This document shows positions 47,890 to 59,150 of a DNA stretch of 64,000 bases, piece after piece; position 1 is the stretch's first letter; each line of letters begins with the position of its first letter. Origin of the DNA: Histoplasma ohiense. Its lineage: Eukaryota > Ascomycota > Eurotiomycetes > Onygenales > Ajellomycetaceae. The position numbers and the translations under genes were made by a program. The stretch lies in the NCBI GenBank assembly GCA_017607445.1, contig JAEVHH010000002.1, forward strand, positions 4,021,501-4,085,500, in the 5' to 3' direction. A model generated the notes under the pieces. The model had not been told where the DNA came from and searched no databases. It saw only the letters and a list, made by a program, of their open reading frames with translations.

Positions 47890-50755
47890 ATCTCAATCTG
47901 AGAATCTCAGAGCAGGTTTCTCATGCCACTTCAGTGCTCATTATTCAATGAATTGTATTTCAGATCATTGACTGAGTTGTATTACTTCAGAATGATTTGC
48001 TGAAGTGTCTCAGCTTTGACAGCTGTCTCTTCTATAATCTGATTCTCAATCATCAGAGAAAGTGCTCTGAGATTGAGTTTCAGCCTATGTCATGCTATCA
48101 CTCAGTACAGATTTCTGCCATCTCTGATCTCATTGATTATCTGTCTTCAGTATGCATGCTTGACTTTGCACACTGTGTTCTTGAACTGATGCTTTGTGGC
48201 CTCTGTCTGATGAGTAGTGAGCTCTCAATACACTCTTTGACAGTCTGCTGTTCATCAAAGAGCTGTAGTCTGTTCTTGTTGCACTGACTTACTGACTGTC
48301 TGAGCTGCAGTCAGAAGATTCTGAGTGAAGTGTTGAATCAGATCATCAAGCTGTGCTGCATTCTCAACTCTATCTAAGCAAGATATATTCATCATGAGAT
48401 CTCTGATAAGATCTGCAAAAGACTTCAACTGAGAGTCTGTGATTTTGATCTGAGCTCTGTTCTGCTGTGTCTGAGATGTTGTTGATAGTATAGTAATTAT
48501 AGACTGATGATCTGAGCTGCAGTGTAAATCTTGATGCACTGAAGTGGAAGCAAAGATCATATTGAAGAAGATGAGATCAATTACATGATCTGCTGTATGA
48601 GTTGAAATATCTATCTCTCTCACAAAGTTCATTCTGTATTCACTGATTCACTGAACAAGCTTCTCTTCTTAGTGCAGATTTGCTGTCTTTGATTCAAAGA
48701 CATCATATTATACATTGAAATTCTCATCTATTAGACAGCAGACTGATGAGCTCAAATTGATCAGATAATTCATAACTGTGTCTGTCTCAGACTGTCTGTA
48801 CACATTAAGAATGTGGCAGTCATTGACACTGATCTACAGCAGATCTCTGTTTTGCACAGATCAGTGTTACTGTGTTCTTATCTTTAAACTTTTATATATG
48901 TATATTATGATCTGAGGCCTCTTCTTCTCTTGCTGCTTCAGATTAGTGTCATTCCAGCAGTCTATGAATGCAAAACACTCATATGCTGAGTGATTAGAAG
49001 TCTTGATGTCAGAGTGTGTGTAAGACTTCTGTATACAAATCACTTCACAGCTCTGTTTGAAAGCAAGCTGTAGAGCTGCTGTGTGACAGAAAGCTGCTCT
49101 GACTGTATTTACTCAAAAAATCTGCAGAGAATGATTTTTCTGCTGATTGTTTCTGTGATATCAGCTGTATTGCTGATGTTGATGTTCTAGTATAAGAAGT
49201 CATTTAATAAGCTGCTGTCAAAGTTCATCTGTGAAATGAGATTGAAGAGTCTCAGATCTGTTGTCTGCATGCTGAGGCTAGACTACTCTTTGACTGCTTG
49301 ACTATACTGCTGCTCTGCTGTGTGAATTGAGTGTCATCTGATGTGAGTCATCTGTCAGATGACATTCTCTTCACTGATGAAGCTCTGAGTAGCTGTTCAC
49401 TTGCAGAGTGCTAGCTCAGTGAGCTGTGTTGACTGAGTTGATTGAGTGAATGATGTAGATATCATCACTGCAATTATTGATACTGACTGTGCTGACAGTG
49501 ATTGCTGCTTCTGAGTGTTTCTATGATATCTGTTGTCAAGACAGCAGACAGCTGTTAGCTTCTTTTGAGTTAGACATCTGAGAATGCTGTTCATGCATCT
49601 GAGTGCAGCAGAGCAGTGCTGATGCTCAGTTGAATAGAGTTGACAGCAGTTGATATATTATAATGCTTTCTTACACTTCACATCTGTTGACTTCTTATGC
49701 TGGCTTGTGGGCTCACCACAGTTGAAGCATCTCATCAGTTGCATATACTTTGATGAATGACAGTATCTCTGACATTCTGAGTCATGTCTCACTGTCAGTG
49801 ATCTTTTCTCAATGAGTCTGACTCTTTCACTGATATTGAAGAGTGAGAAATCTTTCACTGAGATGAGAAAGAAGACAATTTATATAATCTTCTCTATCTT
49901 AAGATTCACTTCATATTATGAGAGTTGACAGCTCACTGATTTTATCTTTGTCTGAGTCAAAATCTTTCTCTCAATCATCTTATCTGTGAGGATTCTAGCT
50001 TCTTCTCAGTTCTGAACAAATTCTGAAATCTCTGAAACAGTATAATTGTACCACTGCTCTGATAGCCAGATCTCTGTAATGTCAAGAACTTCACAGAGAG
50101 TAGTCACTGTCTTTTCAGTGATCAGAGCATCATATATACCTCTGTTATTTGATGTGATCACTCAATCTGTTCTGATGAGCTTCATCTTCAGCATATTAGT
50201 CATATTCTCCATTCTCTGAATGTTTGCAATGATTGTCTGCTGCACAGCATATGACTGCAGCTGAGTGATCTGTTTCTCTAACTGAAAAATGATAAAAACT
50301 CATGAATTCTTCTGCTGCTTTGTGTTCTCTGTGAGACTTTTTGACTGACTGATGTTCTTGAGCTGCAGACTGGCTTCACTAGCTCTGTCAGCTGAGAAAG
50401 CTGCAGTCTTGACAGAGATAGCTTCAGAAAGAGCAGAATTTTTTCTCTTCTGTGTAATGTCTGCTCAGATAGTTGACTTTCTTACAGTTGTCTTCACTGA
50501 ATTTGACTGTGAGTGAATATTCAGAATAGTACTTTTTCTCAGAGTTGATGCTGCACTCAGATCTGCTGTCATATATGCAATGAATCTTTCACAGAAGATT
50601 TGAACAAAGTTCTGACTGATTGACTATTTCTTCTTCTCAACTCAGCTGTTCAAAATTCTTGTCAATCTGATGAAAGTCTTCTGCTACAGATTCTGTTGCT
50701 GTTGAGTCTTCTCAAACTGTTTCTATAGCTGAGAGATGACTGTGGAGATGCTGTC
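47890..50755 (-). pseudogene. L1 minus copy: reverse transcriptase start, endonuclease, ORF1
   Basis: Continues L1 after the A insertion. Endonuclease block (48255-48632 is open for 125 codons and includes THTADHVIDLIFFN). ORF1 knuckles (MRCFNCGEPTSQHK) lie at about 49680-49745, less decayed than in the plus copy: Gly and Glu remain. The ORF1 coiled-coil part lies at 50200-50750. Ends at CTGTC (50751-50755), the target duplication of D2. Confidence 0.8.
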
Positions 50756-51036
50756 TGTGAGATGTAGTGACAGTGTGAAGAGTAACAGTAGAAGATAGTT
50801 TATAGCGTAGCGGAGATAATAGTAATATATTGTAAAGTAATATAGTATAGTAGTGTAATGTAGCATAGTGTAGTGTAGTGTAGCTAATCACTAAGGAAGA
50901 AAAGAAAGAGAAAGAAGATGTGCGAAATACATACATCAATATATATATACATATAGAAATAGTGGTAGTGAGAGTATAATGGAAAGAGGTAAGAATAAGC
51001 AAAGATAATAAGGAAATAATAAACAAGTGTATTACA
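50756..51036 (-). repeat. D2 3' LTR
   Basis: 281 bases, same length as the 5' LTR. Contains a TAGTGTAG short repeat near 50860-50882. The purine tract AAAAAAGAGAGAC on the minus strand lies just inside (about 51040-51055). Confidence 0.93.
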
Positions 51037-51393
51037 ATTGTCTCTCTTTTTTATAAGAGCTGCTCTCAGTAATTGTATAGATTGCTTGTTAGTAGATAAT
51101 TGCATTTCTGTATTGTAAATTCTGCTTGTTGATAGCAGTATATCGATCGCATCCCCTAGATAGCTTGTATGCATGTTGTTATCGATTTCCTAATGAGGTG
51201 GAATTGGTGGATTCTTTGGTTGCCAGAGGTTGCATGCAGAGAAGCAAAAAGAATTTCTTTTCTCTTGAAGATTTCTCTTCTCTTTTAACTTGATCATCAT
51301 CAAAGCTCTTTGCCTCTTCTGCTGTGATTTCTTGTTTCCAAAAATTTTTAAATTTTTTATATCATTGTTCTCCCTCCCCCCTTTTTTATTGAA

Positions 51394-51422
51394 ATGGGCT
51401 CCCTCAATTATCCCAATTTTAA
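51394..51422 (+). CDS. D2 antisense cysteine-cluster gene, exon 1
   Basis: 29 bases from ATG (Met-Gly-Ser-Leu-Asn-Tyr-Pro-Asn-Phe) to a GTAAGT donor at 51423, after a pyrimidine-rich tract. Exon length and donor are identical to D1. The two leftover bases complete an Asn codon with the first base of exon 2. Confidence 0.65.
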
Positions 51423-51587
51423 GTAAGTTGTTCCTTGGGTGCTTATTGTGTATTATTGTTGGTGTTCCTTGCCAGTGGTGTTATTAGTGTGGTCATGTGT
51501 GTCACTAGCTTGTTTCTGTATAGCACCATTCACTGTTCACTTGTTATATTGCCCTAGGTTTAGCTCTAATCACATGACACACAACAG

Positions 51588-51708
51588 TCAGATTCCATGC
51601 AAACATTGTGTCTCTAGACTTGAGGACATCAATTTTTGATGTGTGCTGAGGTCAAATGTCTGAAAGTGTTGTGAGGCTTGTGTCTCTGCAGGGAAATTCT
51701 GCAAACTC
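51588..51708 (+). CDS. D2 antisense cysteine-cluster gene, exon 2 (cluster)
   Basis: Follows a 165-base intron (51423-51587) with a CTAATCAC branch-like motif and CAACAG acceptor. Joined to exon 1 it makes 50 codons: Cys14, 17, 28, 38 (preceded by another Cys), 41 and 48, spacing C-x2-C-x10-C-x9-C-x2-C-x6-C. Two TGA codons sit at positions 27 and 35, probably former Arg. It ends two codons after the last Cys. The donor reads ATGAGT where D1 has GTGAGT, so splicing of this copy is probably lost. Confidence 0.75.
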
Positions 51709-51779
51709 ATGAGTAATCCTCTTTAATTCTTATTTTCTTTTTCTTTTTCTTCAAATTTGCTTTTGGATAGTGATATACT

Positions 51780-52356
51780 GATGATGATGCTAGGTGCATG
51801 ATACACCTCTTCTGAGGCGCATCATGCATGGATGAGTGTTTATCTTCGCAGGGGTGGCAGCTGAGAAGGACATGACCAGCCACAAAAGTCACCTTTGTCA
51901 TTTAGTTAAATGATTGGACACACCTCACCTGGTGATGCTGTCTGCTTGGAGCAGAGCAGAGGTGAATGCTCTATGATCCCAGCATCAGACAGCAGCTGAG
52001 CCTGCAGAGATGCAGATTTTGAAGACTGTGGTTGTGTCTGATTCTTCCAGAGCAGAGATGTTAGAGGAAGAGAAGGATGTGAAGAAGAGGATTTTGAAAG
52101 TGATGAGCTTCAGAAGCTCCATAATGAAGAGATTGATTGAGAAGAGATTGATGAAAGAGAAGTTGACTGAAGAGTCAATGAAGAAGATTGTGGAGGCACT
52201 GATGACTGCAGCAGTGTTTATGATGCCTGCTTTCTTTGTCAATTTGCCACTGACATCAGTGGAGCAGAGGGAGAGGGTGTCTCAGATGGTGAAGAAGTGA
52301 AAGAAGAAGATGAGAAGAAATATCTTTCTTCATCAAATATGCTGAAGAATGAGTAG
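51780..52356 (+). pseudogene. D2 antisense gene, exon 3 (acidic C-terminal part)
   Basis: A frame running to a TAG at 52354-52356 encodes HHAWMSVYLRRGG near 51828, a Ser/Cys stretch, then strongly acidic sequence (EGCEEEDFESDELQ near 52085) and a final Glu/Asp/Lys region. Interruptions are mainly TGA, with one TAA (51907-51909). D1 keeps the same frame. The acceptor of the preceding intron cannot be fixed. An acidic tail behind a zinc cluster recalls regulatory proteins, but that is only analogy. Confidence 0.5.
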
Positions 52357-52619
52357 ATTGATGAAGGAGAAGAGATGTGAGAAGACAAATGTGTTGTGAA
52401 ATAGACATTTGTCTATACCTCTGCACTCAAAATGAATGCCTGTAATATACAAGTATCAGAAGAAGTATTGGGTGAGAGTGGCAGAGAGAGAGAATGAGAG
52501 AAATGATGAGAGAGAGAAAAGAAAGTGAGAGATGAGAGATGAGATGAGAATGAATGAACTGAGAGTCTTTAGACTTTTCTTAGAATCTATTTTCTTTGTT
52601 TTTTCCTTGCTTGTATGTT

Positions 52620-54420
52620 TTATTTTTTGTATTTATTATACCCAAATTGAATTTTTTTTTTTCTTTTTTCCCTTTTCTCTGATAAAATCCTTCTAAAAAG
52701 AATGCATTTGATTGAAGTTTGAATGAGATTTGCACTTCTAGTGTTTTTTGATTTAAGATTTGTGCTTCTGACATCTTTCAACTTGAAGTTCACACTTTTG
52801 ATGTTTGGAAGTATGTTGGTTTTGTATTTGTCATTCATTTTTTTGTTTGAGAAAGATTTTGAATGTCTGAGTGTTCAATATATTTTCTTCTGATTTCCAT
52901 GTATCACCACTAGAACCTCAATCTGTCCATCTCACAAGATATTTCAGAGGTTTGTTTTTTTGTTGTTGTTTTTCAAGAATTTCTTCAACTTGATATTCTT
53001 CTTCACTGTTGACAAGTTTCAGTTCTGATTCTGGTAGAGCTCCATTTCTGTGGTTGTATGGCTTCAATAAAGATACATGAAATACAGAATGAATGCTTCT
53101 ATATGAAGATGACAGTTCTAGTTTGTATGCTTGTTTTCTGATGATATCCAGAATCTTGAAGAGTTCAACATATTTATGATTGAGTTTGTGAACTGGGTGC
53201 AGCAATCAGAGATTTTTTACATTGAGCATGACATAGTCATCTATTTTAAATTGTTGGAGCTTATGTTTTGCATTGTAATAGATTTTCTGTGCTTGTTGTG
53301 TCTTTTGTAGATTCTTGATGAGTTTATGATGTGTTTCCTCAATATGTTTCACACAGCTAGCAGCATGTATGGCGACCAGTTGTGGTGGTTTGCTGATATT
53401 AATTTTCAAATCAGGTTGATATCCCATTAAGGCTTCCATGGATGCCATTCCAGTAGAGGCATGTTGAGAGATATTGTAAACAAACTGCATCAGTGATAGC
53501 CAGCATGCCCAGTCATCTTGATGATAGTTGGTAAAGCATCAGAGATAATGTTTCAAGGTTTGATTTTGTTGTTCTGTTTGGCCATCTGTTTGAGGATGAA
53601 AGGCTGTTGAAAGTTTTCGGTGTGCATCTAGCATATAACAAAAGGTGGACCAATAATGGCTTGTAAACAGCAAACCTCAATCAGATATATGATTTTTGGG
53701 TACTTCATAAATTGTATAGAACTTGGTATAAACAATTTCCACTAGTTCATCAGCTGTAATGTTTTTGATGCAAGGAATATAGATTGTAAACTTGATATAT
53801 ATATTCACAATCACTAAAATTGCATCATAGGTTTGATGAAGGAATGTAGAGGCTGGTAAGCCTGTAATAAAATTCATAGTAATGGACTCAAAAGGATTTG
53901 ATGATAAGAGAATTGTATTCAATTCTCTATATTGTCTGTGCTGTTTTGGCTTTACTCTTTGACAAGTATCACAAGTGGATATATAATCTTTGATATCTCT
54001 GACTAGCTCATGTCAATAGTATTTGTCCTGGATGCTGTCTATGAACTTTTTTATATCAAAGTGACCCCTCTGTGGATCATCATGGTTTGCACTGATAATT
54101 TCATCAATGAGTGTCTTTTGTTGAGAAACATACACACAATCATCAGCACACAATATATCATTCTCAGAAATTGTCTATAGCATATTTTCAGCAACAGTCA
54201 TATTCTTCTCTTTTATCTTCTCTCTTTGCTCAGCAGCAAAAGAATCAATTTTCTGTGTTTTACTCAGAAATGAGATAAAGGATTCAGACATTTCTGTGTA
54301 TGCTGAGTCCCCAAGAATAGCCTTATTGACTGCAATCCAGGGTATATATTGCTCAACATGCAACAGAGAGAAAGAGTTTACATGAGAGATAGAAGATGTC
54401 AATATATGAAGCACTTTTCA
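52620..54420 (-). pseudogene. D2 integrase, GPY/F-like region and chromodomain
   Basis: Chromodomain start EEEYQVEEILEKQQQ and YLVRWTD (52918-53030), GPY/F-like block with HSVFHVSLLKPY (53060-53190), and a 94-codon open stretch of the integrase C-terminal part (53206-53490, FVYNISQHASTGM). The DDE core has MNFITGLPAST (53870; first Asp now Asn), and an HHCC-like finger lies above it. Better preserved than D1. Confidence 0.82.
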
Positions 54421-54429
54421 CTCATTAAA

Positions 54430-56064
54430 AAAAGCATTTTGCTCATTAGAGACCCATGCACAGACTACATCAGAAGAAATATTATTTTGAAAAGAAGTAT
54501 CAGCTTTTCAGTCTAGTCTAACTCTATGTTTCAGCTTCTGTTGCAGAGTAGATAACATAGTTTGATCATTATAGACCTCACTGTAGTCTGTGTGATGACT
54601 GAGCCCATCAGCTGAATTCTTTGATTCAGAGTGATGCAGTAATATAAAATCATAAGCAGATAAAGTTTCCACTCATCTGATCTGATGTCTGTTCAGTTTC
54701 TTAGTCATCATAAAGTACTGCAGATTGGCATGATCAGATCAGACTTGAATTGAATACTGACTTCTCTTCAGATAGTGTCTTCAATTCTTAAATGCTGCTA
54801 CAATAGCTAAGAATTCTTTATCATAAGTATCATAATGTGTTTCTGCATCAATCAACTTTCTTGACCAGAAGACAACTGAATGTCAGTGCTCATCATCCTG
54901 CAACTGTGACAGAATAGCAGCAACTGCAAAAGTGGATGCATCAGATTTAATCTGAATACATCAAGCTGAGTCAAAATGAGCTAATAGAGAAGCACATATA
55001 AAGCACAATTTGAGCTCATTGAAAGTGCTTTGAGCATCTTCTGTTCACATAAAAGTGGCTTTTCTTTCCCCCTTCTTGCTCCCTTTTGTAAGTTCAAATA
55101 ATGGGGCTGCAATAGAGGAGAAAGACTTAATAAATCATCAATAGAAATTAGCAAAACTCAAGAAGAATTGAACCTCTTTAATTGATTTAGATGTAGATCA
55201 TTCCACAATAGTGGAGACTCTGTCTGACTTCATCTTGACACTATTTATATCTATAACAAACCTCAGAAATGAGATCTTGTCCTCTTCAAATTCACACTTA
55301 GAGAGTTTTGCAAATAGATTCACATGCTTGAGATGTTCTAGCATCTTAGTAACATGCACTTTATGTTTCTGCTTTGAATTGGAGAATATGAGAATGTCGT
55401 CCAAATAGACAACACAACATATATTCAACAAATCAGACAAGGCATTGTTAATGTATGCTTGAAATGTTGCTGGAGCATTAGCTAGTTCAAATGACATAAC
55501 TACATATTCAAAATGTCCATATCTTGTTCTAAAGGCTGTCTTCCAACAGTCTTTTGTCACTATAAGTATGCAGTGATAGACATCTCAAAGGTCCAGCTTA
55601 GTGAACATCTTGGCTTTAGAAAGTCTATCAAGTAATTCACTTATTAGAGATAGAGGATATCAGTTCTTGATGATGATTCAATTTAACCCTCAATAGTCTA
55701 CACAAAGATGAAGTCCACCATCTTTTTTGAGGACAAAGAGAATCAATGCATCAGCCAGGCTACTGAACAGTTGTATCCATTCTTTATCTAATGCATTTTT
55801 TAAATATTCTCTTAGGGCAGCTAACTCAGTTTCAGAGAGATTGTATATCAGCATAAATGAAGATTGTGCATCAGATTCAAGATCTATGCAGTGTTCCATC
55901 TCTTCTGATCTTTTCACACTTATAGCAGCTTCTTCTGAGAAGATATGTGTGTATGGCATGACATAATTGAGTAGACCAGTTGGCAAGTCTGAATATGCAG
56001 CTGAGAATACATATGAAGCATGCTTTGAGTCTTTTGAATATTCTGTAGATAATACTACAAGCAT
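54430..56064 (-). pseudogene. D2 reverse transcriptase and RNase H
   Basis: CVVYLDDILIFSNSK keeps YLDD (55396-55407). The fingers carry FVLKKDGGLHLCVDY (about 55690-55740). PFGL reads SFEL. RNase H at 54430-55080 is decayed. Two open stretches of 120 and 124 codons. Confidence 0.82.
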
Positions 56065-56199
56065 TTCTACTCTAGCTTCTATAAGAACTTCAGCTAAGAC
56101 ATCTTGTTCAGAAATAATTTGAGATTGTTGTTCATCTTCAGAGCTTCTAAAGAAGAATTGTTCATCTGATCAATCTATAAGAGGATTTGTTTGTCTTAA

Positions 56200-57893
56200 T
56201 CAAGGAAATTCTAATACAAGACTGTAGTCCTTCATCTTCATCATGTGAAAGGAATGAGATGTCTGCTGTGCATTACTCTTGTGATCAGTGACAGTAGTTG
56301 CAATGTTATACTCTTCAAAGAAGTGCATTATGCATTCATCAATTGATTTGACCATTTTGATTTTGCAGTGAGCAGCTTCTAGATTGTGATTCTTTGCTCA
56401 AAATTCATCAACACAGTTCACTTCTGACTCAGAGTCTACTAGTGCAAGCACTTTTTGCAGACCCTTAGATGTAGTGAGTTCCACTGTGACAGTGAAGCTT
56501 AAGGTGTTTTTGCATTGACTTTTCATACTTATGACTGTCATTGTAAGCTGAATGATGCATCTTAAGCATTTTTTGAGTCCTTCAAGTTCTTCATGTCTTT
56601 TGTATCAGATTTTGAGTCAGACTTGGTGTTTTTGAATTCATCTTTGAATTGTTTGAAACACAAATCAATGATATGTTCTGATCACTTGCAATAACAGCAA
56701 TATTTTGATCAGATGAAGTTATTGAACTTTGTAGTGTCATTTCATCTGTGTTTGTTTTGTGATCTATTATCAGTATTATTTCTGTTGTTAAAGCTTTGAG
56801 TGGGGTTTTTGAAATTTGACTTCTCTTTAAGCTTTTTCTGTCTCTCTGACAGATTCAATTCTGCCATTGCAAGTTTATGTAGAGTGACATCATAGCTTAA
56901 CTCTTCCAATTTGATTGCATATTTGTCGAATTCTCAGTAAATGAAAGATAGAACTTTCATATAGAGGTGTGATTTCCAATGATATTCACTATAAGAATGC
57001 CACAGATGCTCTTCAATTGATTGTAAATGTGAAGCAAATTGTTGAACTGTCTGATCTTCTTGTTGCTCTGTTTTTCAGTACTGTCTATCAGCATCTCAGA
57101 AACTTCTATCTGAATTGATGACTTGACATTGCATTCAACTAACAAATTCTTCCCATGATGGCAAAGTCCACATATTATGTGTATGTTGATACCAACATTG
57201 TTGCATCTTGACATTGAAATGAGTAACAGCTTCAATGATCTTTCAATGGTTGTGTTCATTGTAGTAATCAAGATCACTGACATGGAAAGTGATAGCAGCT
57301 GTAACAAAGTTTTTGAATTCTTTCATACTTTGATCTTGAAACTTTTTCACATCTCTCTGAGAAGAGTGACTGCTCATGCTGGGATCTTGAAGTTCTAATT
57401 GTCAAAGTGGTACCCAACTATGTCTTTCACTGACAGTAGTCATGATGCTTTTCACTAAGATGTTGAATGCTTGTAATGTGGCTTTCAGTGACTTGAGAAT
57501 ACTTGTGATGTTATTGTGATTATCATTCACACTAATTGCATCTCTACTGTGGTTCAGATGTGCTTCTAGTGTATTTCAGATGGCTGGAATTGTTTCATTC
57601 AATTCTTGTAGTAAAGTGTCACACTGCTGTTGAAGTTCTTGCAATTCTTTCTCAGTCTGTAATTTTTTGATTCTTCTGATCACAGCTATCTTCTCAGTCT
57701 CAATTGTGCTGAGATCTTCAGAAGAGGTATCCTCTTCTGAACTATACTCAGAATTCAATTCCATAGAGAAAGATGATGCTTGTTGCACACTTTCAGTGGC
57801 AGAAGTGTGCATTTCACAGTTTTCTTCCATGATGTTTGCTGTTTCAGGTTCAGCAGTAGCACAAGTACAGTGGATGCTGTGAGTAGAGGCCAT
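56200..57893 (-). pseudogene. D2 gag and protease
   Basis: ATG at 57893 opens a 105-codon frame with a coiled-coil-like stretch (KIAVIRRIKKLQTEKELQEL). Capsid remnants at 56957-57307, CCHC knuckle near 56660-56710, protease-like DSESE near 56435. Interrupted frames. Confidence 0.8.
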
Positions 57894-57940
57894 GACTATT
57901 ACTCAATGAACCATCTCTCAAAGATTGAGTGATTAGAAAC

Positions 57941-58221
57941 TGTGAGGTGTAGTGACAGTGTGAAGAGTAACAGTAGAAGATAGTTTATAGCATAGCGGAG
58001 ATAATAGTAATATATTGTAAAGTAATATAGTATAGTAGTGTAACATAGTGTAGTGTAGTGTAGTGTAGCTAATCACTAAGAAAGAAAAGAAAGAGAAAGA
58101 AGATGTGCAAAATACATACATCAATATATATATACATATAGAAATAGTGGTAGTGAGAGTATAATGGAAAGAGGTAAGAATAAGCGAAGATAATAAGGAA
58201 ATAATAAACAAGTGCATTACA
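57941..58221 (-). repeat. D2 5' LTR
   Basis: 281 bases, on the plus strand TGTGAGGTGTAG to GCATTACA, followed by CTGTC. Contains an expanded TAGTGTAGTG short repeat near 58047-58067. Confidence 0.93.
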
Positions 58222-58226
58222 CTGTC

Positions 58227-58552
58227 ACTGATTTCTTTGAGAACTGAAGAAGACATTATAACAGTTTTTCTCTATCTCTTATCAGTCTTTTCAGTAATAA
58301 AATTGATCAGTGACTTCAGCTTCAGTGATCTGATATAGGCTGTGTCAATGTTCTTGAATGAATGAGAGGGTGTTGAGGGCTCCATGATCTCTCAATCTGT
58401 GCAGTACACACACATGGAGTAATTGCAGAGGATGTGTGATGATGTTGAACAGATTGAAGGGTTAAAATTATATGAAAAACAGTTAGAAAATGGAAAAATT
58501 CAAATGTACCCCTATGTTCGTGGGTAGTTGTAAGGATGTGAGCAATGACTTG
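58227..58552 (-). pseudogene. L1 minus copy: ORF1 start and 5' UTR
   Basis: The complement of the ORF1 ATG lies at 58254-58256. The 5' UTR contains the CTACCCACGAAC block also found at 16860 in the plus copy. Ends at the 13-base target duplication. Confidence 0.85.
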
Positions 58553-58937
58553 AGCTGCTCCACAGTGAAGCACAGAGCAGAAGAATATTAAGAGATATGT
58601 GTAAGAATTGTTAGAAACTACACAAGCACAGAGCATGGAGTGGAGGAATCATTGAAAGCTATGTAGAAGAATCATTAGAGACTACACAAGTGTGAAATAT
58701 GAAGTGAAAGAATGTTAGAAGCTACACAGAAGAATCATTAGAGACTACACAAGTGTGGAGCACAGAGCAGAAGAATGTTAAGAGCTATGTGAAAGAATTG
58801 TTAGAAACTATGCAAGCACAGAGCACAGAGTGGAAGAACATCAAGGGTTACACAAGATCACAACAGCCAGAAACAAGCGGGTGCAGAAGAGGAGTTGGTT
58901 GCGTAAGATAATTACTAACAGATGCTATCCCATCACA
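58553..58937 (-). repeat. Family A copy 2, 5' LTR, right part
   Basis: Continues the LTR from 38430 through repeated CACAGAAGAATC-type units and ends with CATCACA, the complement of the TGTGATGGG terminus, at 58937. Confidence 0.85.
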
Positions 58938-59062
58938 AATACAGATTTCCAGCTCAGAAACAATAAGCTAAATCAGATAGTAGATCCACTCAAAGATATC
59001 TATTTAACAAATTCATATTCCATTATTTTAGAAGCTGAGAAGTTGGCTCTGAATGTAATGTT
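58938..59062. other. Unassigned AT-rich stretch between A LTR and tRNA-like block
   Basis: No frame or motif that I can assign. It could be the body or tail of a SINE whose head is the tRNA-like block, or a piece of L2. Confidence 0.3.
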
Positions 59063-59150
59063 GTTCTCTGTGGGTTTCAAACCCACACACTCTGAGTCCC
59101 CACACCAAGGCGCTACCTGGTGGCTGCATTACCCATTCAGCCATCGGGGC
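59063..59150 (-). repeat. tRNA-like sequence, probably a SINE head or tRNA pseudogene
   Basis: On the minus strand it carries a box A-like TGGCTGAATGGG (59143-59132) and a box B-like GGTTTGAAACC (59083-59073). The T-arm is GTGGG/CCCAC around a TTTGAAA loop, and a D-arm GCTG/CAGC can form. The acceptor strand GCCCCGA has no partner at the 3' side and the anticodon arm is irregular, so it is not a working tRNA. It keeps several CpGs, unlike the surrounding LINE, and sits in the L2 reverse transcriptase after an AVIRAAMTH block. This suggests a late insertion. Confidence 0.5.

Larger units (their letters stand above)
50756..58221 (-). mobile_element. Element D2: chromodomain gypsy retrotransposon
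   Basis: 7466 bases between perfect CTGTC duplications (50751-50755 and 58222-58226). LTRs of 281 bases each (50756-51036, 57941-58221). Same layout as D1, including the plus-strand cysteine-cluster gene between 3' LTR and pol. Less decayed than D1 (more CpG, more GG/CC). Confidence 0.95.
38431..58552 (-). mobile_element. L1 LINE, minus-strand copy, split by elements A and D2
   Basis: The three pieces 38431-41934, 47890-50755 and 58227-58552 add up to about 6.7 kb, matching the plus-strand copy (6675). The tail is at 38431. A 13-base duplication flanks it. Its 5' end extends about 16 bases beyond the start of the plus copy. Confidence 0.88.

Noticed and set aside
59063..59150. A functional tRNA gene
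   Set aside because: The 3' acceptor strand does not pair with the 5' strand, and the anticodon loop is too long.
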